Shown here: positions 45,190 through 55,335 of the stretch, in pieces | Layout of the letters: each line of letters opens with the position of its first letter | How positions within the stretch are numbered: the first letter of the stretch is position 1 | Assembly (NCBI GenBank): GCA_947646735.1 | Contig: CANTFK010000020.1 | Span: forward strand, 62,001 to 126,000 | Source: Peronospora farinosa | Taxonomy: Eukaryota > Oomycota > Peronosporomycetes > Peronosporales > Peronosporaceae | Reading direction: 5' to 3' | DNA length: 64,000 bases | Notes under the pieces: generated by a model | What the model saw: the letters and a program-made list of their open reading frames with translations, nothing else | Database searches by the model: none | Told to the model about the DNA's origin: nothing | Position numbers and translations under genes: made by a program

Positions 45190-47608
45190 ATGGCATTAGG
45201 CAGACTTGCTACATTCGTCGTACTTGGTGCATTCGTGCATATAGACGCAACATTAGACACACCCGAGTCGGGTCTACGTCAGGTTTGTTTGAATATCTAT
45301 TTACCCCGTTACTAAGCGTTTCGACAAAACACATGGCGTGCGACTATCGGTTCTTAAGATAATCGCTGTCACTTTTAGGTCATTGTGCTGTCTCGTCACG
45401 GTGTGCGTGGTCCCTATGGTCTGGGCACGGAATCCCCATCAGAAGAGCTACTGAAGAAATATGTGCGCAATCCGAACCTTAATTTACCACTTAGTGCCAA
45501 TGCATGGGGTACATCAGAGACTGACGATCCGACCGAGCTCGTGTCGCCCAAACTTACGAAACACGGCTTTCGTGTCGTAAAGCACATGGGAAAGGTATGT
45601 GTATTTCTACTCTTGTGTATTGCTGGAAGAAATTCGTATTGCATTCGTCTTGAAGTGGTAGAGTTTTGACGAACCTTTCTTTCTATTGACTAGTACTTTC
45701 GAGACCACCTGTACAGTAAATTCTTGAACGCCACTTGCAAAGAAACGTTTTCATACGCTGATAATAATCAACGAGATAATGTACGTATTGCATGTAGCAG
45801 TTTGTTTGCGAGACGTTCGGTTTAATGCTAATGGTGCTATGCTTGCGTGTTTCGTTTGTGTAGCTGACAGCAGTTGCATTCTTGAGTGGGCTTTATCCAT
45901 CGTGCAAGGAGCTCGTGCCAATCATGAAAGAAACCCAGTTGCTTTTTGAACAAGGGCAAGATCCTACAGCCAATTGCCCTGTATGCTCGAGAGCTAGTGC
46001 GTAGCTACAAAATTGCGTCGAATTTGGTCGTCGCCTTTGCTCATTGTCTCCCCTTGTCCCTTGTTTATTTGTAATGCTCCCTGTAGTGTACGAAGGTATC
46101 ACAGGAAGCAACGACACGGCGTTTATTCTCCAAGAGATTCGTCAGCAAGTTGCAGAAGTGAACGACCTTCTCCAATGTTGTGCCGCATCCATATGCATCG
46201 ACGACGAGAAGTCTAGCAACATCAGTTTATCGGAAAGCGCCGCAACATGCGACTTGTTTGGGATTCCCACACAATGGAATGGAGCATTTTATCTGCCATG
46301 GAAGGACACTCTCTCCAACGCTGACTACTTCTCCGAGTGGCTTTTGCTGCAGAGTCTCAACAATATGAGTCTGCCTCCGCAGCTATCGTTCAAGAAAATT
46401 CTGTCTCTTGCCAAGATTCACGAGGTTGCTTTCACTTTTGGCTTTCATCATCAATTGTGATGTCGACTAATATGCTATTGCTGCTGATAATGTAGACTCA
46501 CATGGATCTCATTACCAATGAAGTCAACTCTGCAAGCTTTGGTGCGACCCTCCTTGCACATCTCACAGCTAGTTTTGAACAGAACATCATGCAAAAGACG
46601 TTGCCGGTGGCAAAAGGCAAGGGTCCCCGTCTTCTGCAAGGCCCGGAAAATCGACTGCTGTACTATGCTGCCCATGATATCAACCTGCTGTATGTTCGCA
46701 ACATGCTAAGGTATGTTTAGCGAGTGTTCACGGAACACCTACTCAGTGCCAAGTGCTTCAGTGATACGTTCAAATAACATTGCTATCACGCTGCGTAGGC
46801 TCCAGTGGTATACGAAAGGGTGGCACCCGCATCAGCCGGTACCAGGAAGCATGCTTGTGTTTGAGCTCCACGCTACGCCAGCAAATACCAGTGATCAACC
46901 CTCTTCCATCATTCCAAAGTCCCGGAAGCTTAAGCTTGCTCATACGGATGAGGCGCGTGTATCTTGGCATGTAGGAGACGCTGAAGGTGTGCACTCCGAT
47001 CACGACAGTCGATTCTACGTAAAGCTATACTTTATCGCGGCCTCTCCCGAACAGATTCGCGATGGTGACGAGTTATCCGCTGAAAACGTAGGCACTTGTT
47101 GTTTTGCACACCAATCCATCGAATCTGACTTGGTTGTGCTTGCGTGGAACAGCCTCCAGACCGCGTGCAAGTTATCATCCCGTCGTGCTCGGAGGAGATT
47201 GATAATGGCGATGGAACGATTGATGTCCGCTGCCCTTTTTCAAAGTTCAAGAAGTTGATTGGCAAGACCCTTAAGCATGTGTGTGTCGCTGATACACTGA
47301 AACCGTTTGTTGAGTCGTTAACCAGCGAGAAGACGCTGGACAAGAACCACGCACTGACAACCACCATCACGATGGACCGAGTGCTGGATGTTGAAATCAG
47401 CGATTCTGATAGCTTCGACCAACCGTCGAAGGAAGCCGTCGCGTTCGAGATGCTACCGTGGACGGTGTTGAGTCTTTTTGCTCTCTGTTTTGTTTTGCTT
47501 TCCATTCGTCATGCTGTCAAACGCCGCATGGAGCGACAAAAGTATGGAACGATTCCCATGCGAACACAAAACACTAGACACGATACATTTGGACAACGTA
47601 ACTGTTGA
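45190..47608 (+). CDS. Membrane-anchored histidine acid phosphatase (clade 2)
   Basis: 608 residues in eight exons: 45190-45282, 45379-45594, 45694-45780, 45864-45996, 46087-46424, 46496-46710, 46799-47087 and 47153-47608; all phases agree. Exon 1 is a signal peptide (ALGRLATFVVLGAFVHIDA). The catalytic RHGVRGP motif opens exon 2, and the proton-donor HD pair is in YYAAHDINLLYVRNML. Several cysteines (CKETF, SCKEL, NCPVC, LLQCC) suit a secreted, disulphide-bonded protein. Near the C-terminus one hydrophobic helix (LPWTVLSLFALCFVLLSI) is followed by a basic cytosolic tail (RHAVKRRMERQKYG), so it is a type I membrane protein. The substrate (phosphomonoesters, phytate or lysophosphatidate) cannot be told from sequence. 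Confidence 0.9.
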
Positions 47609-47899
47609 TGAACGTGCTTGAGCACATAAAACTCTCGTGAGTTTTACTGCAAATGCACGTCAGCCGGACATTATCGTCGCTTTCGCTGCTGCATCGTCGG
47701 CTGCTGCTTCGAGATGGTGGCGTCATAGCAACATTAGAAATGGTCTGGGTAAGCACAAGTATATCACGCACTTGTACTTCATGACAGCATGCGAGTGCAA
47801 AGTTATTGGGTTCTTTCATGTGACCATCTCCCGTCCCACAAAATGGCGTTTGTCCAAGAAAAAGCGTAAACCACATATGTGTGTCGCTCTCGGTCCGTG

Positions 47900-48156
47900 A
47901 TGCACTTCTATCTAAAGAGACCAAAGCCTCGGGAAGTGCTCTTTAGTTTTGCTGAGCTGATAGCGAGTCTGGAAGTGCCTAATGGTTTGTACCATTGAAG
48001 CTGCTCCTACTATAAACTACGCAACGTAAAACCTCATCTGTCCTACTTCCTTCAGACTACATGAAGTGCTGCATTTCTTGTGTCAATACCAAGTCAAGTT
48101 TAAAGGTGTGTGTACGCACGCTCTTCAAGTATTTACTACTGCTTCCTCCATTCTAA
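47900..48156 (+). CDS. Possible small two-exon gene
   Basis: ATG 47900 opens KRPKPREVLFSFAELIASLE; a GT at 47985 and CAG ending at 48055 splice in phase to DYMKCCISCVNTKSSLK, then read on to a TAA at 48156 (or splice again at GTGTGT after 48106). The first exon and the join look protein-like, but the product (about 61 residues) is short and not recognised. It may be part of a larger gene. The rest of 47609-48204 holds no other supported gene. Confidence 0.35.
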
Positions 48157-48204
48157 AGGTAAGATTAAAACGAGTGGTTGTTATTAGTAGCATTGTATCG
48201 CAAC

Positions 48205-49602
48205 ATGGGTATCTCGGTCGTGGTTCACCCGTGCTGTCACCATGTCACACTCTCTCTGCTCGTACTTGTAGCACTTCCAACGGCACTCGCCGAAGGAGGC
48301 AGTAGTAGTAACAATGACGACGGGGTACCAAGCTTGTCCGATATGGACACTTACGATGCGCTCGCCATTGCGTTCATGGTGATCGGGCTAACTGCATCTT
48401 CCGCGGGCGGCTTGGGTGGCGGTGTAATCATGGTACCGGCCATGACGATCATCATGGGATTCGATATCAAGCGTGCAACCCCCATTTCCAACATGGCTAT
48501 ATTGGGTGGTGCCGTGGCTAACGCCTTGTACAATATGCGCAAACGCCACCCGACGGTGGACCGTCCTCTGATCGACCCGGAGCTGGCGATGGGCATGATC
48601 CCGGTCGTTATCGGTGGCACTGTTGTGGGTGCTGTAATCAACAAGCTTATCCCAAACTACGTGCTTTCGCTGCTGCTCGTCGTGGTGTTCGCTGTGGGCG
48701 GCTCACGGACACTGATAAAGGGCATCCGCCTGCATAAGAAAGAGCTTACCAAGAAGAAAGAGGTTGATGGTGCTGCGAATGAGTTTGTAACTGACGTCCC
48801 TGTTAGTCCCAGTGTATACGTGCAGGTCAGTACACCACTGAAAGACGACGTGCTGCCGGAAAAGCGCGGAAGCACTTCAGCTTTTAGTGAGGACGAACCA
48901 GGATTGACGACAACACTAGCCCAGATCCTGGAAAAAGAGCGACACTTTGCTTGGGGTCCTCATATCTCCATCATGGTTTGCTACCTCGGCATCGTGGCTA
49001 CTAGCATCGGCGGTGCGTTCGTTGACTGCGGAGGTGTTGCATACTGGGTGCTCCTGCTGATTGGTGTCCCGTGGATTGCTGTCTTTGTGATACTTACGTC
49101 GTACTATCTCCATCAGGTGTACCTACGCAAAGCTGCAATGAACTACCAGTACGTCGAGGGTGACATCCGCTGGACAAAGAAGATGGTTGTGTACTTCCCT
49201 CTTGGCTTCGTATTTGCTGGCATTGCCGCGGGCATGTTCGGTGTTGGTGGTGGCATTGTTGCTGGTCCCATCATGGTCGAGCTGGGTATCGTGCCTGAAG
49301 TGGCCTCGTCCACGACGGCGCTGATGATTCTGTATTCAGCTGCCGCCGCCACAGCAAAATTTGCTGTATTCAAGATGATTGCATGGGACTGGGCTCTGAT
49401 GCTGTGTGCTGTGGCATTCGTGGTGACTTGTGCTTCACAAGCCGTGATCTTGGGCTTCGTACGAAAGACGGGTCGTCAATCGATCATTGTGCTTTGCATC
49501 GCTGCGGTAGTGCTCATTGGGTGCGTGATCATGACGTACCAGGCCATCAAGTCTACTGTCGACGATACTGGTGACCATTTCTCCGCCAGCATTTGCAACT
49601 AG
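48205..49602 (+). CDS. TauE/SafE family membrane transporter
   Basis: Intronless, 465 residues from ATG 48205; the open frame begins slightly earlier but without an ATG. The N-terminal hydrophobic run (VTLSLLVLVALPTALAEGG) looks like a cleaved signal peptide. The two inverted halves each carry the family glycine motif: ASSAGGLGGGVIMVPAMTI with TPISNMAILGGAVANAL, and GMFGVGGGIVAGPIMVELG with VPEVASSTTALMILYSAA. A charged cytosolic loop of about 90 residues separates them. Family members export sulphite, sulphoacetate or other organosulphur anions; the eukaryotic members are poorly studied and the substrate here is unknown. Confidence 0.9.
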   Translation: MGISVVVHPCCHHVTLSLLVLVALPTALAEGGSSSNNDDGVPSLSDMDTYDALAIAFMVIGLTASSAGGLGGGVIMVPAMTIIMGFDIKRATPISNMAILGGAVANALYNMRKRHPTVDRPLIDPELAMGMIPVVIGGTVVGAVINKLIPNYVLSLLLVVVFAVGGSRTLIKGIRLHKKELTKKKEVDGAANEFVTDVPVSPSVYVQVSTPLKDDVLPEKRGSTSAFSEDEPGLTTTLAQILEKERHFAWGPHISIMVCYLGIVATSIGGAFVDCGGVAYWVLLLIGVPWIAVFVILTSYYLHQVYLRKAAMNYQYVEGDIRWTKKMVVYFPLGFVFAGIAAGMFGVGGGIVAGPIMVELGIVPEVASSTTALMILYSAAAATAKFAVFKMIAWDWALMLCAVAFVVTCASQAVILGFVRKTGRQSIIVLCIAAVVLIGCVIMTYQAIKSTVDDTGDHFSASICN

Positions 49603-49802
49603 AAGCATTACCGCCAACCATTTCAGCAGTAAAGTGGCCAGCTACAAACGTGTTGCTGTACAAGCAAAGTTAACATACACAAAGTGATGTAGCTTGAGCA
49701 ATAACAATATATTTTGATCGTGTGAAGCAGACGTTATTGCAGTATTCTACTCTGGCTCGCACGAGAAAGAACTATTCGCAGGGAGTGTGCGCGATAGTAC
49801 TT

Positions 49803-50726
49803 TTACCACGCGCCACGGAGCTCACCCTCACGGTCACGGAAGTTAACAGCCGCAGCTTTTAGATCCTGCACGCCAACCATAGCCTCACCCAGGTTAGTTG
49901 AGATCTCTTTGAGGATCTTGGGGTCTTGGAAGTGGGTCACGGCCTGCACCATAGCGCGGGCGCGTTTGGCCGGATCACCACTCTTGAAGATGCCTGAGCC
50001 AACGAATACACCATCCATGCCAAGCTGTATCATGAGAGCAGCGTCAGCGGGGGTAGCGACACCACCAGCAGCAAAGTTCACAACAGGTAGCTTGCCTGTG
50101 GCAGCAACCTGCTTCACGAGCTCATACGGAGCCTGCATCTCTTTAGCAGCCACGAACAGCTCATTCTCGTCCATGGACTTCAGACGGCGGATCTCACGGT
50201 GCACCGCACGAGCGTGACGTACAGCCTCAACAATGTTGCCAGTGCCAGCTTCACCCTTGGTACGAAGCATGGCAGCACCCTCAGCAATGCGACGCAAGGC
50301 TTCGCCCAGATTGCGGCACCCGCATACAAACGGCACCTTGAAGTTATGCTTATTAATGTGGTTCTCCTCATCTGCCATGGTCAGCACTTCACTTTCGTCA
50401 ATGTAGTCAATCTCAATGGCCTCAAGGATCTGAGCCTCCACAAAGTGTCCAATGCGAGCCTTGGCCATCACCGGGATCGTGACAGCCTTCTTGATAGCTT
50501 CAATCATGTCCGGATCGCTCATACGAGCCACACCACCGTCCACACGAATGTCAGCGGGGATACGCTCAAGTGCCATGACAGCAACGGCACCAGCTTCCTC
50601 GGCAATACGAGCTTGCTCAACGTTCGTCACGTCCATGATGACGCCACCCTTGAGCATCTTGGCAAGACCGGCCTTGACAAGAAAGGTACCTTCAGTAGGA
50701 GCAGCAGAAGACGTGTGGGAAGTCAT
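49803..50726 (-). CDS. PDX1: Pyridoxal 5'-phosphate synthase subunit PDX1
   Basis: Intronless, 307 residues. It makes vitamin B6 (PLP) from ribose 5-phosphate, glyceraldehyde 3-phosphate and ammonia supplied by the glutaminase PDX2. A (beta/alpha)8 barrel with very high family conservation: [60 protein letters not shown] (first active-site lysine), [39 protein letters not shown] (second active-site lysine), and [20 protein letters not shown]. The length matches plant and fungal PDX1. No PDX2 gene is seen in this window. Confidence 0.97.
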   Translation of the reverse strand: MTSHTSSAAPTEGTFLVKAGLAKMLKGGVIMDVTNVEQARIAEEAGAVAVMALERIPADIRVDGGVARMSDPDMIEAIKKAVTIPVMAKARIGHFVEAQILEAIEIDYIDESEVLTMADEENHINKHNFKVPFVCGCRNLGEALRRIAEGAAMLRTKGEAGTGNIVEAVRHARAVHREIRRLKSMDENELFVAAKEMQAPYELVKQVAATGKLPVVNFAAGGVATPADAALMIQLGMDGVFVGSGIFKSGDPAKRARAMVQAVTHFQDPKILKEISTNLGEAMVGVQDLKAAAVNFRDREGELRGAW

Positions 50727-50983
50727 AATAATCGTAATCGAAGCTTGTGATGTACGTGGTGAATCTACAAATGATCAAGTGTTGATGCACGTCACGATGG
50801 CCCATAATTATGGGTGATGGCCCACAATAACCCTCTCAAACACGTTTCGACGTATTGGCTGGTGGAGAGGGAAAACAGAAAACGGACAGCGGGCCAGTGG
50901 GCCAGCCAGTGGGCCACCCTACCTACCTTCTTGTACCTAATAAAAGCATATTATGATTGTCTCATTGGTATGAATAGCAAGCA

Positions 50984-51936
50984 CTACAATGCCGTGCCAC
51001 GTTCGAGGTTCTGTCGAATTTCCACCGTGTATTTGTTGAAGGCCTGCGACGCCTTGCGGTTGAAACTGCGGTTTTGGCCGTTGATATAGTCGACATCTTC
51101 GCCTTCGTAGTGTTGGCGTCGACGACTGAATTTCTTACGCGATTTGATACGCTCCTCAAGTTCTTGCGCCATACGCTCCACATTTTCCTGTATCACGAGT
51201 ATTATGCACAAATGGTTAGCGGCATTACACACCAATATACAGGCACGGTGGAGCGAGCACACACCTCTTCGACTTTGTCGTCCTTGCCATACGCCAGTTC
51301 ATCGCCAAGCGCGTCCTCGCCAGTGGAAGCTACAGAAGCAGCAGTTTCTTTCGATGTCGGCAGACTCACTAGTCGCTTCTTGTAGCCCTTGTACAAAGAG
51401 TCTTGATTGAAAACGTCCCATCCGAACGCAGCTTTCCTCTTTTCTTTCTTGCCAGCTTTCTTGCTCTTGATCTCAGCCACCTCGGCTGATCAATTGTATA
51501 AACAACCACAAACCTCTCAGCATATAGCACTTACACTGTATTAGCATTGTAATCACACACCTGTCTCGTAAAGATGAGCTTTGCCACTTGTTGCCATCAG
51601 CTTCTTCTCCTATTTCACACCAGCACCCCAGCCTTTAGAAGACGTAGATCTCCTTTATTGATCCCATTTATCAGTACTCACCTCTCTTTTCTTATACTTC
51701 TCCTCCTTCTTCATCTTGTTGTTATTGTTCTTCACACGATCGTGTTCCGCCGCCACTTCCTAAACAAACCATCAACAATGTGTCAATTCGCTTCACTAAA
51801 GCTCCCTCCTCCCACATAACGTCATAAATACCTGTTTATTGGCCTTTCTTCCGGCATTTATCTTCATGCGCAGCTCAAAGAGCTTCCTCTGCGCCGGCGT
51901 CATGGCCGTTAATTGGTCGGGCTCGGTGTTCGCCAT
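50984..51936 (-). CDS. SYF2: Pre-mRNA splicing factor SYF2
   Basis: Component of the Prp19-associated (NTC) spliceosomal complex. Five exons (51936-51832, 51759-51682, 51609-51561, 51485-51265 and 51187-50984) join in phase to 218 residues. Signatures: TAMTPAQRKLFELRMKINAG at the N-terminus, the basic segment EKYKKREEKKLMATSGKAHL, FGWDVFNQDSLYKGYKKRL, and the conserved C-terminus SRRRQHYEGEDVDYINGQNR then AFNKYTVEIRQNLERGTAL. It is divergent from TTC27, with 154 bp between start codons. Confidence 0.94.
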
Positions 51937-52090
51937 ATTTCTTGGTGTGTTTATCAGGACGACGGAAAACTATGCCCCAATAAGTACAAAACAATACGTC
52001 CGATGACTAATCACTTAATACCGGTATTTTCAATACCGTACCGACCCTTTTTGTAGCCATCATCTCACTGGAGCCATTCAAACCAGAGCT

Positions 52091-55000
52091 ATGACACTGG
52101 CCCAGGAACGATGCGACGCGAGCGTCTCAGCCATCGACGGCACAAAGAATGCAGCACCTATTGAGCAGGAAATGTTATCAGTCGAGCGTGCAGTATTGGA
52201 AAGCGATACCAAGAGCATTAGGAAGGTCCAACAAGCGTTTCAAGATGATGACGAGATGGCGTCAGTGTTGACAATGGCAACACTTATCTGCGAAGGTGAC
52301 TATGCGGATGTTATTCGACTGCCACAAGCACAGAAATTGTTGCAATCTGTCGTGCAATTGCGGATTGAAAATCAGGACAATGAGGACGAAGACATGCACA
52401 TTTGCGGCAGTATCGCATTAGCACTGCAGAGCTATTTGCTGGACCAATGTGACAGCCCAGAGAGCCGTCTTGTGGCTGCATACAGAGTCATGTTTCTTGG
52501 CATTGCCTTGCTTAATATGTACGTGCAGGCAAATTATACGGGACCTGCATTCGAAAAAGAGACTATCCGTGATGTGCTCGATCTGACCGCGATTCTCGTG
52601 ACTCGCTCGACTGGTAGTAGCGACAAGAAGTCGCACAGTGATGCCCTTGTGTCATTGCAAGTGGACGGTGAGAGCCCATTCTCCATTTGTGAATACCCAC
52701 AGTTCTTGCTGATTGGTCGCTGCTTGCTTGACTTCGTGGGCAACCACGCGTTCAACGACTGGTCGGTGGCCGCTAACGAAATTGTGCACGGACAGAATGA
52801 CAATGAAGTGTCGGATGATGTTGTAGAAGGCCCTACTGAGCGCCATATTACTGGCGGGGCAGCTATCCGCGCGCTCGGGGAGCTGCTAGAACAGATCAGG
52901 TCGGCTGCGTGGTGGAATGCGCGTGCTGCCGTTGCGCACGAACGACTACTGCTTTCCAAACAGCCTTCTAACACGCTGTGGTTTGAAGCTCGTCGTGGAT
53001 ACATCCAGACATTAAAGACGAACGAGCTTTTCGCCTTTGAGAAGACCACGCAATACTTGCACGTTCGAGCGTATGTGGAATGGGGCTTGGCACAACACCA
53101 CTTCGACAAGAACAAGCACGGTAAGGCTACGTTTGCACGTGCAAAAGAAATCTCCGGTGTCAGTGTGCAGCTCACTGGATCCATGGGAAAACGCACCAAG
53201 TTCCAGCAAAGAAGTGTGGCTCAGATGGTATTGCTTGCGGCATCGAAGATCGAGCCTGCAAACACAGACGAAGAGACTTCTGTCTACGCTGCAGCTGCGG
53301 CTGTGTCGACTCATGTGGACTTTGGCGGCAAGCAGATAGCAGGAGAAGGCGAAGTTGGAAACGGTGCGACGTCACCTGCTGTTACTCCAACCGATAGTCT
53401 TACGACTGAAGTAGAGCAAATTCAAAAGCTTGTGCAGGAAGGTGAGGCTTCTTATCGCAATGTGAACTTGGATCAAGTGGATCAGGACAATTATCTTTTG
53501 GAAAGCACTGCCTTCGAAGACCGTAAGCTGACGAAGCAAGGTAACCTGCAGATTGTAGACCAGATTGTACTTTTGGGACTGTGTCTAGACGTAAAGAACA
53601 GCAACGCGAACGATGGCCTCACTCGGGAAGAAATGATGCCGTATGTAACGCGTGTGCTTGAAAATCCCAACAATTGGATGGTGTACTCCACGGCGCTGCT
53701 GGAGCGCGCATGGCTCGAGTGCGAGAGCTCGAAAAGACGGGAACGCGCCGTGTTGCAGATGCAGGCTTTGGTAGATCAGCACACCACGAGACTTACGATC
53801 ACGCAAAATACGCTGCAGTCTATTGTGGACTCAGCGCCAGCTCGTGAACGTATGCAATTTGTGTACTCGTTGGCCTTCCCTCCACGATATGCTCTTAAGC
53901 GCGGCTTGGCCGAACGCTACTTTAAACTTGGCGTTCTAGGCAGTGCTGTTAACATATGCGAAGAGCTAGAAATGTGGGATGACGTCGTCAAGTGTTACCA
54001 GATTTTGGACAAGCCAATGCGCGCCGAAAAGCTTGTGCGCGAGCGCCTGGAGATCGCTCCCACACCATTCATGTGGGTCACGCTCGGAGACCTCACCCAG
54101 GATCCTTCGCACTACGAGACGTCCTGGACACTTTCGAAGCAGCGGTTCGCTCGCGCTAAACGCTCGCTTGGACGCTACTACTTCGAGAATGGTGATCATG
54201 AGGCAGCAATTGTTCATTACGAGGATGCAGTGCGTGTTGGCCCCATGCATACGGGCGCTTGGTTTACTCTTGGCGCGATCGCGATGCGTGTACATCGCTG
54301 GTCACTCGCAATGCGTGCATTCACACGCGTAGTGCAGCTTGAGCCGGACAATGGGGAGGCATGGGGCAACCTAGGCTCGATCCACATGCACAACAAGCGT
54401 TATGGAGAAGCCTTTGCAGTGTTAGAAGAGGCCCTCAAGCAAAAGCGTCACATGTGGCAGATGTGGGAAAATTACGCACTGTGCGCCATGGAAACAAAGC
54501 GCTACGGCGAAGCCATGTACGCCATACACCAGCTTTTGGACATGCGCACCAAGCACAAACGTCCAGTTGACATTGAAATGCTGGCGTGGCTTGTAGAAGC
54601 TATCGTGTATCCGGAATCTCTCCAGGCGATGCAACAGAAGGCTGATACTGAAGCTGGTGGCATTGAACAGGCGGCTACCGATGAGGACGAGGTCGAACGG
54701 ATTGACTGCGACGACGATGATGACGACTTGACGGAGCTTGATGAGGTGGCAGCAGCTACTGACAAGACTCCCCCGCGGTCGGACTCACGCTATAAGAAGC
54801 AATTGGCGATGCTATTTGGTCGCGTGACATCCATCGTGACAAACGATGCGAAGGTGTGGGAAGTGTATGCACACTTCAACAACGGCATAGAGGGCCGTGC
54901 TGAGAAGGCACGTGATTGTCGTTTGAAGCAGTGCCGCGCCTTGCAAGCTGCTGGTTGGGAGCGTGAGCAACAAAAGGTGAAGGATCTATGCCTGGCAGCT

Positions 55001-55186
55001 TCTCGACTGGCTCAGGATTATCTGGCGGAAGGTACGAAGAAGGCGCTCTATTCGTGTCGTCTTTACATCCGTGGTGTACTGAAGAAGGCACAGATGGATT
55101 TTGCTGATCTTGAGGCTGTGAAGTCCCTCATAGCTGCTCTAGACGAAGTTAATGCCAGGGAAGCGCAGCTCGAGATGATACAATAG
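52091..55186 (+). CDS. TTC27: Tetratricopeptide repeat protein 27 (TTC27/Emw1)
   Basis: Intronless, 1031 residues, longer than animal TTC27 (about 840) through a longer N-terminal part and an acidic insert (DEVERIDCDDDDDDLTELDE, about residue 875). Family hallmarks: FVYSLAFPPRYALKRGLAER, LGVLGSAVNICEELEMWDDV, TPFMWVTLGDLTQDPSHYET and SWTLSKQRFARAKRSLGRYY. TPR units follow (NGDHEAAIVHYEDAVRVGP, WSLAMRAFTRVVQLEPDNGE, AWGNLGSIHMHNKRYGEAF). TTC27 is a cytosolic TPR scaffold linked to chaperone and rRNA/cell-wall phenotypes in other species; its exact role is unclear. Confidence 0.93.
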   Translation: MTLAQERCDASVSAIDGTKNAAPIEQEMLSVERAVLESDTKSIRKVQQAFQDDDEMASVLTMATLICEGDYADVIRLPQAQKLLQSVVQLRIENQDNEDEDMHICGSIALALQSYLLDQCDSPESRLVAAYRVMFLGIALLNMYVQANYTGPAFEKETIRDVLDLTAILVTRSTGSSDKKSHSDALVSLQVDGESPFSICEYPQFLLIGRCLLDFVGNHAFNDWSVAANEIVHGQNDNEVSDDVVEGPTERHITGGAAIRALGELLEQIRSAAWWNARAAVAHERLLLSKQPSNTLWFEARRGYIQTLKTNELFAFEKTTQYLHVRAYVEWGLAQHHFDKNKHGKATFARAKEISGVSVQLTGSMGKRTKFQQRSVAQMVLLAASKIEPANTDEETSVYAAAAAVSTHVDFGGKQIAGEGEVGNGATSPAVTPTDSLTTEVEQIQKLVQEGEASYRNVNLDQVDQDNYLLESTAFEDRKLTKQGNLQIVDQIVLLGLCLDVKNSNANDGLTREEMMPYVTRVLENPNNWMVYSTALLERAWLECESSKRRERAVLQMQALVDQHTTRLTITQNTLQSIVDSAPARERMQFVYSLAFPPRYALKRGLAERYFKLGVLGSAVNICEELEMWDDVVKCYQILDKPMRAEKLVRERLEIAPTPFMWVTLGDLTQDPSHYETSWTLSKQRFARAKRSLGRYYFENGDHEAAIVHYEDAVRVGPMHTGAWFTLGAIAMRVHRWSLAMRAFTRVVQLEPDNGEAWGNLGSIHMHNKRYGEAFAVLEEALKQKRHMWQMWENYALCAMETKRYGEAMYAIHQLLDMRTKHKRPVDIEMLAWLVEAIVYPESLQAMQQKADTEAGGIEQAATDEDEVERIDCDDDDDDLTELDEVAAATDKTPPRSDSRYKKQLAMLFGRVTSIVTNDAKVWEVYAHFNNGIEGRAEKARDCRLKQCRALQAAGWEREQQKVKDLCLAASRLAQDYLAEGTKKALYSCRLYIRGVLKKAQMDFADLEAVKSLIAALDEVNAREAQLEMIQ

Positions 55187-55335
55187 GTGCCTTCAACTGC
55201 AAGACCATCGGATGTAGCCATATGTGCATCATCGATACCCTTTTTTTCGTAAAATCTCCAATAATTGTGCGCTTTTTAGGTAATTTGTGATCCACTCATA
55301 TATAGTTGATACCCATTTTGATTCAAAATACTCAA

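Noticed and set aside
50199..50817. Plus-strand frames of 183 and 121 codons over PDX1
   Set aside because: They are antisense to a highly conserved gene; low-complexity translation only.
52534..53199. Minus-strand frame of 221 codons inside TTC27
   Set aside because: It is antisense to an intact TPR gene and Ser/Cys-rich, with no recognisable domain.
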